From assembly GCF_006829085.1 (NCBI RefSeq), contig NZ_BJTC01000012.1, positions 14,232 to 78,231 on the forward strand: a stretch of DNA of 64,000 nt. The letters are read 5' to 3'. This stretch comes from Chryseobacterium sp. ON_d1 (lineage in GTDB: Bacteria > Bacteroidota > Bacteroidia > Flavobacteriales > Weeksellaceae). Positions 52,105 through 61,826 of this stretch are shown piece by piece (positions within the stretch are counted from its first letter, which is position 1; the number at the start of each line of letters is the position of its first letter). Both the position numbers and the translations under genes were made by a program. The notes under the pieces were generated by a model, which saw only the letters and a program-made list of their open reading frames with translations, was not told the DNA's origin and searched no databases.

Positions 52105-53757
52105 TTACTTATTGATTTCTGCATTTAATTTTACAGCATCCTGATAAGTCGGATCTAACTGTAAAGATTTAGCTACATAATCTTTAGCTTTAGCAATATC
52201 AGAATCTTTGCTCATATAAGCTACCGCAAAGTAAGCATAGGCAAGAGTCTGCTTATTCGCTTCCTGATCAGCCGGTTTTACGGTGCTGATAAATTTCTCA
52301 TAAGCTAATTTTGCAGCCTCATTATTTCCAGCCTGCTGGTAAGAATACCCCTGGCTGTAATAAGCCGGAGCCCAGTCTGGAAGCAGTGCAGACATTTTCT
52401 GCCATGTAAGGATTGCTCCGTTCCAGTTTTTTACGTCCTGATAAGCTGTTGCCAACTTGAATAATGCATCAGAATCCTGGCTATTAGCAGCAACCTGCTT
52501 TTTCAACGCTTCAATGGTAGGGTTAGTAGGTCCTTTGTCAGCTTCTGCCTGAGAAGCACCTCCACCACCTGCAATGTTGGCCAATTCAAGATCCCACTTC
52601 ATGGTTTCATCCTTAGCAGCTTTTGCAATACCCACTTTTTGCTGAGCTTCAGCCATTAGAGCAGATTTTTTAGCAGCATCTTTTTCATCTTTTGCTAAAC
52701 CGGCAGCAATAAGTCCCTGTAAACCTTGGTCAGCAGGCAATACTCTTGTCTTCTCAGCCTGAGAAACGAAAGTATCCATATTTTGTTTAGCATCTGCATA
52801 GTTTCTGTCTGCATATGCGTTATAAGCTCTTAATTTGAACTTAATAGGATCATCAATTTTATCGAAAATCTTGTCCAATACCATTTTAGAGTTTGCATAA
52901 TCTTCGTTTGTGAAATATAATTTTGCAATTTCTAACTGAGTATACGGATCTTCATCAGCATATTTTGTATAATTGATAAGGTCTTGTGTAGCTTTTGCAT
53001 TCTGTTGGTATCTAATATCATAACCAGCCAATGCTTTATATGCAGGAGCGTAAGTAGCATCTACACCAATAGCTTTATCAATGTTTTGCTTAGCTTGCTG
53101 CCATTGTTGTGCAGCCATCCATAAAGTTGCCATTCTTGTATAAACAGAAGCTTTATTTTTAGCAGTAGGTAACGCTTTGTCATAAGCAGACATAGCCTCT
53201 CCAGGCATTCTCTTTAATCTGTAAGCATCTCCTAAGGTATAATAATAGTGTGCAGGAACACCTTTTTTCTCGGCTTTCTCAATAGCTTTAGTCAAAAACT
53301 GGATTGCTAGATCTGGTGAACTGTTTTTCTCGAATAAAGTTAAAGCTTCTGCTGCTCTGAAAAGAACTTCAGCATCTTTTTCTTTTGAATCAGTAACTAC
53401 TTTCTGAATTTCAGCAACAGCATTTTTATCACCTTTACCTAATTTAACAGCAGCTAAACCGATTTTATTCAAATAGCTTTTACCGTCAGCAGCTAATCCT
53501 TTGTTAAAGTTTTCAGTTGCCTTTGCGTAATCTGGCTCTCCTTGTCTTAAGAAAGTATTTCCCAAATAGAAGTAGTTTTCAGCTGTAGGCTCTTTAGCGA
53601 TCATTTCAGTGAAATTTGTTTTTGCCTGCGCAAATTTATCACTGTCTATACTGTTAATACCATCCTGCAATGTCTGTGCAGAGGCAAAACCGGTAAAAAA
53701 TACCACGGCTGCTCCAAAAGCAATCTTCTTTACATTCATATTCATTATATCTTTCAT
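52105..53757 (-). CDS. Exported tetratricopeptide-repeat protein
   Basis: This 550-residue protein has a signal peptide (hydrophobic VKKIAFGAAVVFFTGFASAQ). About ten TPR units run to the end, with typical A/Y/G positions such as AENYFYLGNTFLRQGEPDYA, VPAHYYYTLGDAYRLKRMPG and WAPAYYSQGYSYQQAGNNEA. A start at the internal MNMNVKK (12 bp later) is equally possible. It lies downstream of the PstS-like gene in the exbB-tonB cluster. It is probably a periplasmic scaffold; this gene order is familiar from Flavobacteriia but the partner proteins are unknown. Confidence 0.85.
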   Translation of the reverse strand: MKDIMNMNVKKIAFGAAVVFFTGFASAQTLQDGINSIDSDKFAQAKTNFTEMIAKEPTAENYFYLGNTFLRQGEPDYAKATENFNKGLAADGKSYLNKIGLAAVKLGKGDKNAVAEIQKVVTDSKEKDAEVLFRAAEALTLFEKNSSPDLAIQFLTKAIEKAEKKGVPAHYYYTLGDAYRLKRMPGEAMSAYDKALPTAKNKASVYTRMATLWMAAQQWQQAKQNIDKAIGVDATYAPAYKALAGYDIRYQQNAKATQDLINYTKYADEDPYTQLEIAKLYFTNEDYANSKMVLDKIFDKIDDPIKFKLRAYNAYADRNYADAKQNMDTFVSQAEKTRVLPADQGLQGLIAAGLAKDEKDAAKKSALMAEAQQKVGIAKAAKDETMKWDLELANIAGGGGASQAEADKGPTNPTIEALKKQVAANSQDSDALFKLATAYQDVKNWNGAILTWQKMSALLPDWAPAYYSQGYSYQQAGNNEAAKLAYEKFISTVKPADQEANKQTLAYAYFAVAYMSKDSDIAKAKDYVAKSLQLDPTYQDAVKLNAEINK

Positions 53758-53848
53758 TTTATATTTTCTAATAATTGAGTTTTATTGTACACAACTTTCA
53801 GACCAAATCAAAATTTTTAATAAGGATAAATTGTGAATTTAATATTTT

Positions 53849-54721
53849 TTAACGCATCTGAACTTCTCTCTTATAAAGATTGTAAGGTTGCAGCCCTTCT
53901 TTCTGTACAATTTTCTGTCCTAAATGGGTACATGAAAATCTTATAAAACCATTGGCAATATTAAAGTTACCTTCGTTAATCAGGAAATAAAGTACTCTGG
54001 TAAACGGATATTCCATTGTACGAAGTCCATCAAAATCGGGAGTGTATGATTTTCCTTTATCTGTCACAGGAAGCACTTTTACCATTTCTCTGAGCTTTTC
54101 TGAAGTTTTATCATAAGGACGGCTGAAAGTATTCAATCCAATAACGCCTATTTTATCGGGATATTTTCCCAATTCCTCTATAATCTTCTGATTCCCCGGA
54201 ATAATGGAAAATTTAAGGTCTTTTGGCTGTTTTTTTAGTTTCTCAGCCACAAAGTTCAGATTACTGGAGTTGGTTCCGTCAAAAATAAATTCTTTTTTAT
54301 CAGACATCAGACCGCTGCTGATTTCTTCTATTGAAATACTTTCTTTTGGGGAATCTTTAGGTACAACAAAAACCACTGCATCAGCAGCAAATTTAGCAGG
54401 AAGAAACTTTAAATCTGTTCTTTCCTCGTAGGTTTTTATTTCTTCAGGATTAAGATTTCTGGACATTACTACCACTTTAGCACTTCCTTTCAAAAGATCA
54501 AGAAGTCCTAAATCTTCTTTCTTGGTTTCTACTTTAATGTGTGTTTCAGGATAGTTGATCATATAGCCTTCCGCTAATGCTTCTGTAACGCTTTGAAAGG
54601 ACTCATCTGTAAAAATTGTAAGATCACCCTTATGGTAGGAAGGAGTATTTTGATCCTTCTTGCAGCTTGCCAGCATCATGCCCAAAACAAGAACTACTGC
54701 AAGCTTAAAACTATTCTTCAT
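53849..54721 (-). CDS. PstS-like substrate-binding lipoprotein
   Basis: The start chosen is MKNSFKLAVVLVLGMMLASC, which gives a proper lipoprotein signal (Cys20) and 290 residues; the longer frame overlaps the upstream gene further and spoils the signal. The fold is a two-lobed phosphate-type binding protein: GDLTIFTDESFQSVTEAL, KVVVMSRNLNPEE, FAADAVVFVVPKDSP and EYPFTRVLYFLINEG match PstS positions. No pstCAB permease is near. Its place behind tonB suggests a job in the cell envelope other than classical phosphate import, but that is inference. Confidence 0.85.
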   Translation of the reverse strand: MKNSFKLAVVLVLGMMLASCKKDQNTPSYHKGDLTIFTDESFQSVTEALAEGYMINYPETHIKVETKKEDLGLLDLLKGSAKVVVMSRNLNPEEIKTYEERTDLKFLPAKFAADAVVFVVPKDSPKESISIEEISSGLMSDKKEFIFDGTNSSNLNFVAEKLKKQPKDLKFSIIPGNQKIIEELGKYPDKIGVIGLNTFSRPYDKTSEKLREMVKVLPVTDKGKSYTPDFDGLRTMEYPFTRVLYFLINEGNFNIANGFIRFSCTHLGQKIVQKEGLQPYNLYKREVQMR

Positions 54722-54908
54722 TTCTCGATTTTTTAATTCTTGAGATTGCCCTGTAAATTCTGAAAATACCATAAATAACCAGCACCACCCCTAATGCATA
54801 GGCAACAGCCGGCTCCAAAATAGTAAAGAAGAATTTGTAGACAATCACTACAATTCCTAAAACGATATAAAACAATCCCGTAACCAGGGATAACCAATTG
54901 AACATCAT
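54711..54908 (-). CDS. Small two-helix membrane protein
   Basis: This 65-residue protein begins MFNWLSLVTGLFYIVLGIVVIV, with a second hydrophobic stretch YALGVVLVIYGIFRIYRAI and a basic tail. It overlaps the start of the PstS-like gene by 11 bp, so the two are co-translated. The family is unknown to me. Its conserved-looking helices, good start and coupling argue that it is real. Confidence 0.75.
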   Translation of the reverse strand: MMFNWLSLVTGLFYIVLGIVVIVYKFFFTILEPAVAYALGVVLVIYGIFRIYRAISRIKKSRNEE

Positions 54909-54931
54909 GTAACAAAAATACCAAAAAAAAT

Positions 54932-54959
54932 AAAAAGAGAAGCATATGCTTCTCTTTTT
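54932..54959. terminator. Palindromic terminator-like hairpin after tonB
   Basis: A perfect 28-bp palindrome with A/T ends (54932-54945 mirrored at 54946-54959) lies between the tonB stop and the small membrane-protein gene. It probably reduces readthrough from tonB into the PstS-like/TPR part. Confidence 0.75.
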
Positions 54960-54983
54960 ATTTATATTTTGAATAAATAAGTC

Positions 54984-55826
54984 TTATTCAAAGTTCATAG
55001 TAAATGGTACGCTATAGTAAGATCTAACGCTCTCCCCGTTTCTCTTCGCAGGAGTCCATTTTTTAAGTTTCTTAACTACACGCATAGCTTCATTGTTGAA
55101 GTCGCCATTTGGAGATTTCTCTTCAATAGTAACATTCGAAACAGTTCCATCTTTTTCTACAACGAACTTAAGCTTCGCTTTAAGCGTTCCTTCACCTCCT
55201 TCCATCAAAGATGTATCGAAGTTATCTCCCAAGAACTTTCTCAATGCTCCCATACCTCCAGGATATTCTGCAGATTGGTCAACATCTTTATAGATCTCGT
55301 TAGGGTTGTTCGCTTTTACTTCTACTGTACTAGCTTTAGTACCTGTAGATGGTGGTGGCGGTGGTGGCGTATAAGCCGGAGCTTTTACCCCCTCCTGATT
55401 CTGTAAACCAGTTGTAGTTTCCAACTGTTTAGAGATTGGTGGCGGTGGAGTTTCAATTTTCGGAGCTTTTACAGGCTCAGGAACCACGTTCTGAATTACC
55501 TCAATTTTCTCCTCTTCTTTTGGAGGTGGAGGTGGTGGAGGTGGTTCTTCTTCTTTAGGCTGCTCAATAATCGGATCTTCTTCGATAATATCTACCAAAT
55601 CTGCCTTCACTTCCTGTTTAGGCGGAGCTGTAAGATTTTTAATCGTAAGATAGATGAACGGAGACAAAGCTGCCAAAAGGAATAAAGCTGTTCCGATGAT
55701 AAAAGACTTTGTTAAAAGTCTCGGATACTGATGTCTAAGATCATAGGCACCATATTCCTTGTTTCTATTTTCAAATACGATCTCATCTAAAGTAAGATTC
55801 TGACCGTATACATTTTCATCTGCCAT
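54984..55826 (-). CDS. tonB: TonB energy transducer
   Basis: This 280-residue protein is anchored by one transmembrane helix (about 37-60). A long periplasmic Pro/Glu/Lys-rich spacer (about 75-160, with runs of Pro) leads to a C-terminal TonB domain (about 185-280: AEYPGGMGALRKFLGDNF, LKAKLKFVVEKDGTVSNV, KKWTPAKRNGESVRSYYSVP). The YPGG start is the usual Bacteroidota form. It couples the ExbBD proton motor to outer-membrane TonB-dependent receptors. It is the last gene of exbB-exbD-exbD-tonB. Confidence 0.95.
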   Translation of the reverse strand: MADENVYGQNLTLDEIVFENRNKEYGAYDLRHQYPRLLTKSFIIGTALFLLAALSPFIYLTIKNLTAPPKQEVKADLVDIIEEDPIIEQPKEEEPPPPPPPPKEEEKIEVIQNVVPEPVKAPKIETPPPPISKQLETTTGLQNQEGVKAPAYTPPPPPPSTGTKASTVEVKANNPNEIYKDVDQSAEYPGGMGALRKFLGDNFDTSLMEGGEGTLKAKLKFVVEKDGTVSNVTIEEKSPNGDFNNEAMRVVKKLKKWTPAKRNGESVRSYYSVPFTMNFE

Positions 55827-55855
55827 AGATTAGATATAACAATTTTATGGTTAAA

Positions 55856-56425
55856 TTACTTTGTAGCAGCAGCCGGTGCAGCAGCACCTCCTACTTTCTT
55901 CTCATAAACAGCTTTCTCCCAAGGCTTCACATCCGTAACTCCGTACTGCTCACTTTTGGTAATTGCCATTTCGTCAAGAATATCAACAAAGTTCTTATAT
56001 ACAGCATCGTCAGTCGGCTTAATGATCACGGTAAATTTAGTCGGATCTGCAGCTCTAGATTTTGCCTGCTGAATTACTTTTCTGATTCCCTCTCTATCAA
56101 GAGTAGTTTCCATAAGAGTCTGGTCATTCAGGGATGTAGCATCCTGCTGGTGCCAGAAAACTCTGTTATTTTTTCCTAATAGTATAGAGATAGAGTTAGA
56201 AAGTTTAATTTCTGTTGGAGGAGGTTTCGGCTGATCTTTTTTAGGTTTAGCCGGAAGACCCAAATCCATAACATTCGGTTTACTGAATGTAGTTGTGAAC
56301 ATAAAGAAGGTAATCAATAGAAAACCCAAGTCCACCATCGGAGTCATATCGACCCTGGTACTTTGCTTCTTGGAACGGACCTTGCCGCCCTTGCCGCCTT
56401 TCTCTTGTACTTGTACTTCTGCCAT
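55856..56425 (-). CDS. exbD: ExbD/TolR family protein, second copy
   Basis: This 189-residue protein has one transmembrane helix near the N-terminus (MVDLGFLLITFFMFTTTF) with the conserved Asp of the proton path in TPMVDLGFLL. The periplasmic domain ends with FVDILDEMAITKSEQYGV. The basic start RSKKQSTRVDMTPM is typical. It lies 11 bp after the first exbD and 29 bp before tonB. Tandem exbD genes are usual in Bacteroidota and probably form a mixed ExbD dimer. Confidence 0.93.
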   Translation of the reverse strand: MAEVQVQEKGGKGGKVRSKKQSTRVDMTPMVDLGFLLITFFMFTTTFSKPNVMDLGLPAKPKKDQPKPPPTEIKLSNSISILLGKNNRVFWHQQDATSLNDQTLMETTLDREGIRKVIQQAKSRAADPTKFTVIIKPTDDAVYKNFVDILDEMAITKSEQYGVTDVKPWEKAVYEKKVGGAAAPAAATK

Positions 56426-56436
56426 TTCTATCGATA

Positions 56437-57045
56437 TTATTCGTTAGGTTTACCTTCTTGTGATGTAATCAACCAAAATTTAAGAAAATCAATATCTCTT
56501 AAACCTTCAAATAGACCTTTAACTTTAGGGTACTGAGTTGTCACGTCACCTTTAATTGCTAACTTATAGTCAGGGTTAACGCTCAAACTTTCTTTTACCC
56601 AGTCAACTAACTGTTTATTTGTACTGTCCATAGGAATACCTGTAGGACTCTTATAATTTTTCTGCTCATCTGCAGGCATGTCCAAGTACCCTTTAAGTTG
56701 GTTCATTGGAACTCCAATTGCCTGAACTTTCTGGAAAGCAGCTTTTTGGTTGTTGTCAAAAGTAATTCCATACTTTTGTCCCATTTTTTCCAAAAGAGCA
56801 ACTCTTTCTGATGCGTTTTCTACTGGCTGGAAATAGAATTTCCCATCCGGAGTAGCGTTGATAGTCATTAAACTAGCATCAGGAAGCAGTTTTTCCGAAA
56901 TTGAAGATGGCGGTTTAATCTGCTCCACATCAGGTTTTTTAAACTGAGTGGTCAAGATAAAGAACGTAAGAAGTAGGAACGCAACGTCACACATTGCGGT
57001 CATGTCCGTCACTACTCCATGTCTTTTAGGTTTGACTCTCGCCAT
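56437..57045 (-). CDS. exbD: ExbD/TolR family protein, first copy
   Basis: This 202-residue protein has the transmembrane block DMTAMCDVAFLLLTFFILT with the proton-path Asp in MCDVAFLLL. A periplasmic domain with a ligand-free alpha/beta fold follows, ending GLRDIDFLKFWLIT. It differs clearly from the second ExbD, so the two are old duplicates. Part of the exbB-exbD-exbD-tonB motor. Confidence 0.93.
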   Translation of the reverse strand: MARVKPKRHGVVTDMTAMCDVAFLLLTFFILTTQFKKPDVEQIKPPSSISEKLLPDASLMTINATPDGKFYFQPVENASERVALLEKMGQKYGITFDNNQKAAFQKVQAIGVPMNQLKGYLDMPADEQKNYKSPTGIPMDSTNKQLVDWVKESLSVNPDYKLAIKGDVTTQYPKVKGLFEGLRDIDFLKFWLITSQEGKPNE

Positions 57046-57106
57046 TATTATAAAATATTATTAATTAAACTTCTTTTAATTGCTAATGCAAATATCTTGC
57101 TAATTC

Positions 57107-57970
57107 TTAGTTGAATTCAGCGAAAGATTGTTGGATACTCATAGAGATCTCATCGATCTTGTAAGTTAATCCGTCAATTTTAGAAGTAAAGAAGTTGTAA
57201 AGGATAATAGCGATCGCTGAAGTACCAATACCTAATGCCGTGTTGATCAAGGCTTCAGAGATACCGGTAGATAGAGCAGCAGCATCCGGAGTACCACCTC
57301 CTGAACCTAATGCAAAGAATGCCTTGATCATCCCGATTACCGTTCCAAGTAGTGCTACTAACGTTGCAACTGTACCTAAAGTAGAAAGGATCATCATGTT
57401 TTTCTCAAGCATTGGCATCTCAAGAGTTGTAGCTTCTTCGATAGCTTTGTTAAGAGCTACCATTTTCTGCTCTTTATTTAATGTAGTATCGTGAGCAAGT
57501 GCTTTATAAGTAGTAAGACCTTCTTTTACTACGTTACCAACAGAACCTTGTTGTCTGTCACACTCTTCGATAGCTTCGTCGATTTTGTTTTGGTTTAGCA
57601 AGCTTCTTACCTGAACAACAAAGTTGTCTAAGTTTCCTTTTCCAGCTGCTTTACCAAGAACGAAATATCTTTCAAAAGAGAAAACGATTACAGTAATCAT
57701 GAAAGTAATCAAGATTGGTACGATAACCCCTCCTTTGTAGATAATACCTAAAAACGATTCTGGGTGAATGTCTTTTCCTTCAACACTTGAAAAAGCTACA
57801 GATCCACTTCCTAGTTTATCTGCATCTTTAAAGTTTCCTGGGCTCCCAAGAACAAATAAATAAATACATACTCCTATAGCAAATAGAATAGGAATAATAA
57901 CAGCTGGATTTAAACCTCCTGCCTTTCTAGCAACTACTTGCTCATCATTTTTTGAAACATTCATTTCCAT
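57107..57970 (-). CDS. exbB: ExbB/TolQ family proton channel protein
   Basis: This 287-residue protein has an extra N-terminal helix (PAVIIPILFAIGVCIYLFV) besides the three MotA/TolQ/ExbB helices. The family block is at about 195-260: TLGTVATLVALLGTVIGMIKAF, then GISEALINTALGIGTSAIAIILYNFF. It forms the channel part of the TonB motor. It is the first gene of the cluster; a TAATTTTG box (58021-58028) stands upstream in a 240-bp AT-rich gap. Confidence 0.94.
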   Translation of the reverse strand: MEMNVSKNDEQVVARKAGGLNPAVIIPILFAIGVCIYLFVLGSPGNFKDADKLGSGSVAFSSVEGKDIHPESFLGIIYKGGVIVPILITFMITVIVFSFERYFVLGKAAGKGNLDNFVVQVRSLLNQNKIDEAIEECDRQQGSVGNVVKEGLTTYKALAHDTTLNKEQKMVALNKAIEEATTLEMPMLEKNMMILSTLGTVATLVALLGTVIGMIKAFFALGSGGGTPDAAALSTGISEALINTALGIGTSAIAIILYNFFTSKIDGLTYKIDEISMSIQQSFAEFN

Positions 57971-58020
57971 ATTTAACTAAATTATATTGTTTTAAAATTT
58001 TACAGGGTGTAAATTAAAGG

Positions 58021-58028
58021 CAAAATTA
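58021..58028 (-). promoter_or_regulatory. Putative -7 box of the exbB-tonB operon
   Basis: Minus-strand TAATTTTG, 50 bp before the exbB ATG. No TTG is at the right distance. The rest of the 240-bp gap is AT-rich and shows nothing else. Confidence 0.35.
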
Positions 58029-58210
58029 ATTAAAATGCAAGAGTCTTAATTAAACATTTTGCTTTTTTTTGATAAAGAAATTTTAATACGATTTCGAAAT
58101 AATAATTATTTTAAATTATTTTATTTATTTTTTCCAAATTTAACATTTGAATTAAAAAATCAAAAAAATAAGACACCCATTTTTTTTAATTTCCCAATGT
58201 TAATTTTTTT

Positions 58211-61024
58211 TTAAATTACGATATTCACAATACGGTGAGGAACTACAATGATTTTTTTAGGGGTTTTACCCTCCAAAATCTGTTGCATTTTTTCATTTGA
58301 AATCACCAAATCTTCCACCTCCTTCGCAGATAATTGAGCTGAAAGTGAAATTTTGAACTTCATTTTGCCATTTACACTTACCGGATATTCAATTTCGTCT
58401 TCCACCAGATAATCCTCATTCAATACCGGGAATTTTTCAAATTCGATGGATGTATTATGTCCTAATAAACTCCACAGTTCTTCACAGATGTGAGGCGCAT
58501 AAGGAGAAATGATAACGGCTAACGGCTCTAAAATATTGCGTTTGTTACATTTTATTTTCTGAAGCTCGTTTACAGCAATCATAAATGAGGATACCGATGT
58601 ATTGAAAGAAAAGTTTTCAATATCATATACTACCTTCTTTATTAAGGTATGTAAAACTTTGTATTCAGCTTTTGAAGGTTCTTCATCTGAAACTTCAAAT
58701 ACATCTCCATTGAAATAAAGATTCCAGAATTTCTTAAGGAAACCATATACTCCGCTTAACCCTTGTGTATTCCAAGGCTTGGATTGCTCCAATGGTCCCA
58801 GGAACATTTCATATAGTCTTAAACCGTCAGCCCCGTACTCTTCACAGATATCATCAGGGTTTACCACGTTATATTTAGACTTGGACATTTTTTCCACTTC
58901 ACGGTCAGTGATGTATTTTCCATCTTCCAGAATAAATTCTGCGTTCGCATAATCTGGCCTCCATGCTTTAAAAGCTTCAGTATCCAATTCATCAGAAGTT
59001 CCTTTTAATAAGGACACGTCCACATGAATCTGCTGAGTCTGGTAGTCTTTAGCTAAATTTTTAGATACATATTGATTAGTCCCGTCAATTCTGTAAACAA
59101 ATGCACTCATCCCTAAGATCATCCCCTGGTTGATCAATTTCTGAAAAGGCTCATCATGGCTGATATAGCCTCTGTCTTTTAAAAACATGTTCCAGAAACG
59201 GGAATATAACAAGTGACCGGTTGCGTGCTCGCTCCCTCCTATATATAAGTCTACCTGTCCCCAATAATCTGCCAATTCTTTTTTAACAAAAGCCTCATCG
59301 TCATTCGGATCCATATATCTAAGGAAATACCATGAGCTTCCTGCCCAGCCTGGCATTGTAGATAATTCTAACGGGAAAATTGTTTTATCATCAATTAAAT
59401 CTGTGGCAACTACTTTCTGATTCAATTCATCCCAGGCAAATTCTTTTGCATTTCCCAGTGGCGGATCTCCATCTTCAGTTGGTAAGTATTTTTCAACTTC
59501 AGGAAGTTCCAACGGTAAAGCAGAAGCAGGCAGTGTGTAAGGCATCCCATCCTTATAATATATAGGAACAGGTTCTCCCCAATAACGCTGTCTTGAGAAA
59601 ATAGCGTCACGCTGTCTGTAGTTGGTCGTTCCGTGGCCGATTCCTTTGGTTTCGATCTCGGAAATTATTTTTGCTTTCGCATCATTATAATGTAATCCGT
59701 TCAGGAAATCAGAGTTTACACAAACGGAATCTTTAGAATCAAAAGACTTCTCCTGAACATCTTCTTCAGTGTCTACCACTTTTTTGATCTCAAGGTTGAA
59801 TTTCTTTGCAAACCTGTGATCACGCTCATCATGTGCCGGAACAGCCATCACGGCTCCTGTTCCATATCCCATTAATACATAATCAGAGATATAGATTGGC
59901 ATTTTTTCATTGCTGAATGGGTTCACTGCATAGCTTCCAGTAAATGCACCGCTCACGTTTTTCACGTCAGCCATTCTGTCTCGCTCCGTTTTTTTGGAGG
60001 TTTCTTCAATATAAGTATCCACTTCTACTTTTTGTGCATCCGTAGTAATAGTTTCCACTAAAGGATTTTCCGGAGCCAATACCATAAAAGTTGCTCCAAA
60101 GATAGTATCAGGTCTTGTTGTAAAGACCTCAACAACCTTGTCATGCCCTTCTACCTGAAACTGCACCTGCGCTCCCTGAGATTTTCCAATCCAGTATTCC
60201 TGGGAATCTTTCAACGGCTGTGGCCAGTCTAAAGTATTTAATCCCTGTAACAGTCTTTCAGAATATGCAGAGATTCTCATGCTCCACTGCATCATTTTCT
60301 TCTGGAAAACCGGGAAACCACCTCTTTCGGATTTTCCATCTTTCACCTCATCGTTTGCCAGTACTGTTCCTAATGCTGGACACCAGTTTACAGTAGTCTC
60401 AGCCCTGTAAGCAAGTCGATAGTTTAATAAGATGTCTTCTTTATCAAGATCGGAAGCATTCTTCCATTCTTCTGCGGTGAAATTTAATTCGTCGTTCTGA
60501 TTGGCATTTAAACCTTCTGTCCCTTTTTCTTCAAAATGCTGAATCAAAGAATCAATAGCTTCTGCCTTATCCGTATTTTTATTATACCAGGAATGATACA
60601 GCTGAATGAAAATCCATTGCGTCCATTTATAATAAGATGCATCTGAAGTTCTGACTTCCCTGCTCCAATCAAATGAAAAACCGATCTTTCTCAACTGCTC
60701 CTCGTATCTGTTGATATTTTCTTCAGTAGTGATGGCCGGATGCTGTCCGGTCTGGATCGCATACTGCTCAGCAGGGAGTCCGAAACTGTCATATCCTACC
60801 GGATGGAGCACATTAAACCCCTGATGCCTTTTGTACCTTGCATAGATATCCGATGCAATATATCCCAGCGGGTGACCCACATGAAGTCCTGCTCCTGATG
60901 GATACGGAAACATATCGAGTACATAAAACTTAGGTTTATCTGTGTTATTAGAGGTTTTATAGGTTTGATTATCCTCCCAGTATTTCTGCCACTTTTTTTC
61001 TATCTGCTGATGATCGTAAAACAC
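58211..61024 (-). CDS. leuS: Leucyl-tRNA synthetase
   Basis: This 937-residue class I synthetase charges tRNA-Leu. The HIGH-type motif is PYPSGAGLHVGHPLGY near residue 40. The editing (CP1) domain is present with its TTRPDTIFGATF signature and the GTGAVMAVPAHDERD block. The KMSKS motif is VEKMSKSKYN near 715, followed by the helical anticodon domain and the C-terminal part ending KKIIVVPHRIVNIVI. An insertion of about 60 residues near 150-205 (DKAEAIDSLIQHFEEKG...) makes it longer than the E. coli enzyme; similar insertions occur in Bacteroidota. It is transcribed alone. Confidence 0.96.
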   Translation of the reverse strand: MFYDHQQIEKKWQKYWEDNQTYKTSNNTDKPKFYVLDMFPYPSGAGLHVGHPLGYIASDIYARYKRHQGFNVLHPVGYDSFGLPAEQYAIQTGQHPAITTEENINRYEEQLRKIGFSFDWSREVRTSDASYYKWTQWIFIQLYHSWYNKNTDKAEAIDSLIQHFEEKGTEGLNANQNDELNFTAEEWKNASDLDKEDILLNYRLAYRAETTVNWCPALGTVLANDEVKDGKSERGGFPVFQKKMMQWSMRISAYSERLLQGLNTLDWPQPLKDSQEYWIGKSQGAQVQFQVEGHDKVVEVFTTRPDTIFGATFMVLAPENPLVETITTDAQKVEVDTYIEETSKKTERDRMADVKNVSGAFTGSYAVNPFSNEKMPIYISDYVLMGYGTGAVMAVPAHDERDHRFAKKFNLEIKKVVDTEEDVQEKSFDSKDSVCVNSDFLNGLHYNDAKAKIISEIETKGIGHGTTNYRQRDAIFSRQRYWGEPVPIYYKDGMPYTLPASALPLELPEVEKYLPTEDGDPPLGNAKEFAWDELNQKVVATDLIDDKTIFPLELSTMPGWAGSSWYFLRYMDPNDDEAFVKKELADYWGQVDLYIGGSEHATGHLLYSRFWNMFLKDRGYISHDEPFQKLINQGMILGMSAFVYRIDGTNQYVSKNLAKDYQTQQIHVDVSLLKGTSDELDTEAFKAWRPDYANAEFILEDGKYITDREVEKMSKSKYNVVNPDDICEEYGADGLRLYEMFLGPLEQSKPWNTQGLSGVYGFLKKFWNLYFNGDVFEVSDEEPSKAEYKVLHTLIKKVVYDIENFSFNTSVSSFMIAVNELQKIKCNKRNILEPLAVIISPYAPHICEELWSLLGHNTSIEFEKFPVLNEDYLVEDEIEYPVSVNGKMKFKISLSAQLSAKEVEDLVISNEKMQQILEGKTPKKIIVVPHRIVNIVI

Positions 61025-61158
61025 TTTATATATATTATATGTTAGATTTTAAAATATTGAATTATTTTTTCTTTTTAACAAGATTCACAAAAATAATGAT
61101 TTTAAAGGAAATAGAAATTTAATTTATAATGAATTGCAATTCCCATCTCAACAAAAAA

Positions 61159-61178
61159 ATCCCATCCGTGGATGAGAT
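61159..61178 (-). terminator. Terminator of the lipocalin-like gene
   Basis: An ATCCCATCC/GGATGAGAT stem with one G-U pair in the minus-strand RNA and a tight loop, followed by a long U run. It lies 30 bp past the stop codon. Confidence 0.6.
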
Positions 61179-61207
61179 CTATTTTTTGATGTCCTGAAGT
61201 CTAATTA

Positions 61208-61681
61208 TTATTGAGGAACTCTTTTGAATGTATAAGTTCTTGTCTGGAATACAGTAGGATCCTGAGTTTCCTCTCTTACAGCAAGATTGAGTGTTGTATT
61301 GTCCAAAGTAACCACCTTTGCATTTTGCGGCTCTACTATTCCCTGGATCTTCATCTGAACGTCTTTTCCTTCTTTATTATAGGTATAGTTGAATTTTATA
61401 TCAGAAAGAATAGCACACTGACCTGGTGTAGCAGTATCTCCCCAGTTCGTTTTTCCACCTTTGGAGTCTGCACCGAACCACCATCTGGTCTGCTTCTGGC
61501 AGTCAGTATAAGTAATCGTGTTAGAAACCGGGTCTTCGCCTACCTCAACAGTAGTAACTACTTCTTTTAATGGTTGCCAGGTCCCAACCAGAGGAGCTTC
61601 CAGAACAGTATCATTGTTATCACTACATCCTGTAGCGGCAAACAACGACAAACCTGCAAATAGTAATGCTAATTTCTTCAT
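61208..61681 (-). CDS. Lipocalin-like lipoprotein
   Basis: This 157-residue protein has a lipobox (FAATGCSDN, Cys19). A small barrel-like domain starts with the lipocalin-type PLVGTWQPLKEV and contains two more cysteines (TDCQKQTRWWF and GQCAILS). Lipocalin-like lipoproteins of this size are very common in Chryseobacterium and lack known functions. The start follows a 198-bp gap shared with the divergent acyltransferase gene. Confidence 0.78.
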   Translation of the reverse strand: MKKLALLFAGLSLFAATGCSDNNDTVLEAPLVGTWQPLKEVVTTVEVGEDPVSNTITYTDCQKQTRWWFGADSKGGKTNWGDTATPGQCAILSDIKFNYTYNKEGKDVQMKIQGIVEPQNAKVVTLDNTTLNLAVREETQDPTVFQTRTYTFKRVPQ

Positions 61682-61826
61682 AGATCATTTTTTTCAAGCG
61701 CTAAAATTATAATTTTTTTGATTTATATTACTATTTTTTATGAAAAATTATTTCATTCAGCGTTATTTATATATATTTTAAAATGCTCAGACTTCATTTC
61801 CCCTTTATTTAACAAATAATGTACAG

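Noticed and set aside
54733..54945. An alternative 70-codon frame over the small membrane-protein gene
   Set aside because: The frame at 54711-54908 has the better start, hydrophobic pattern and overlap with the PstS-like gene.
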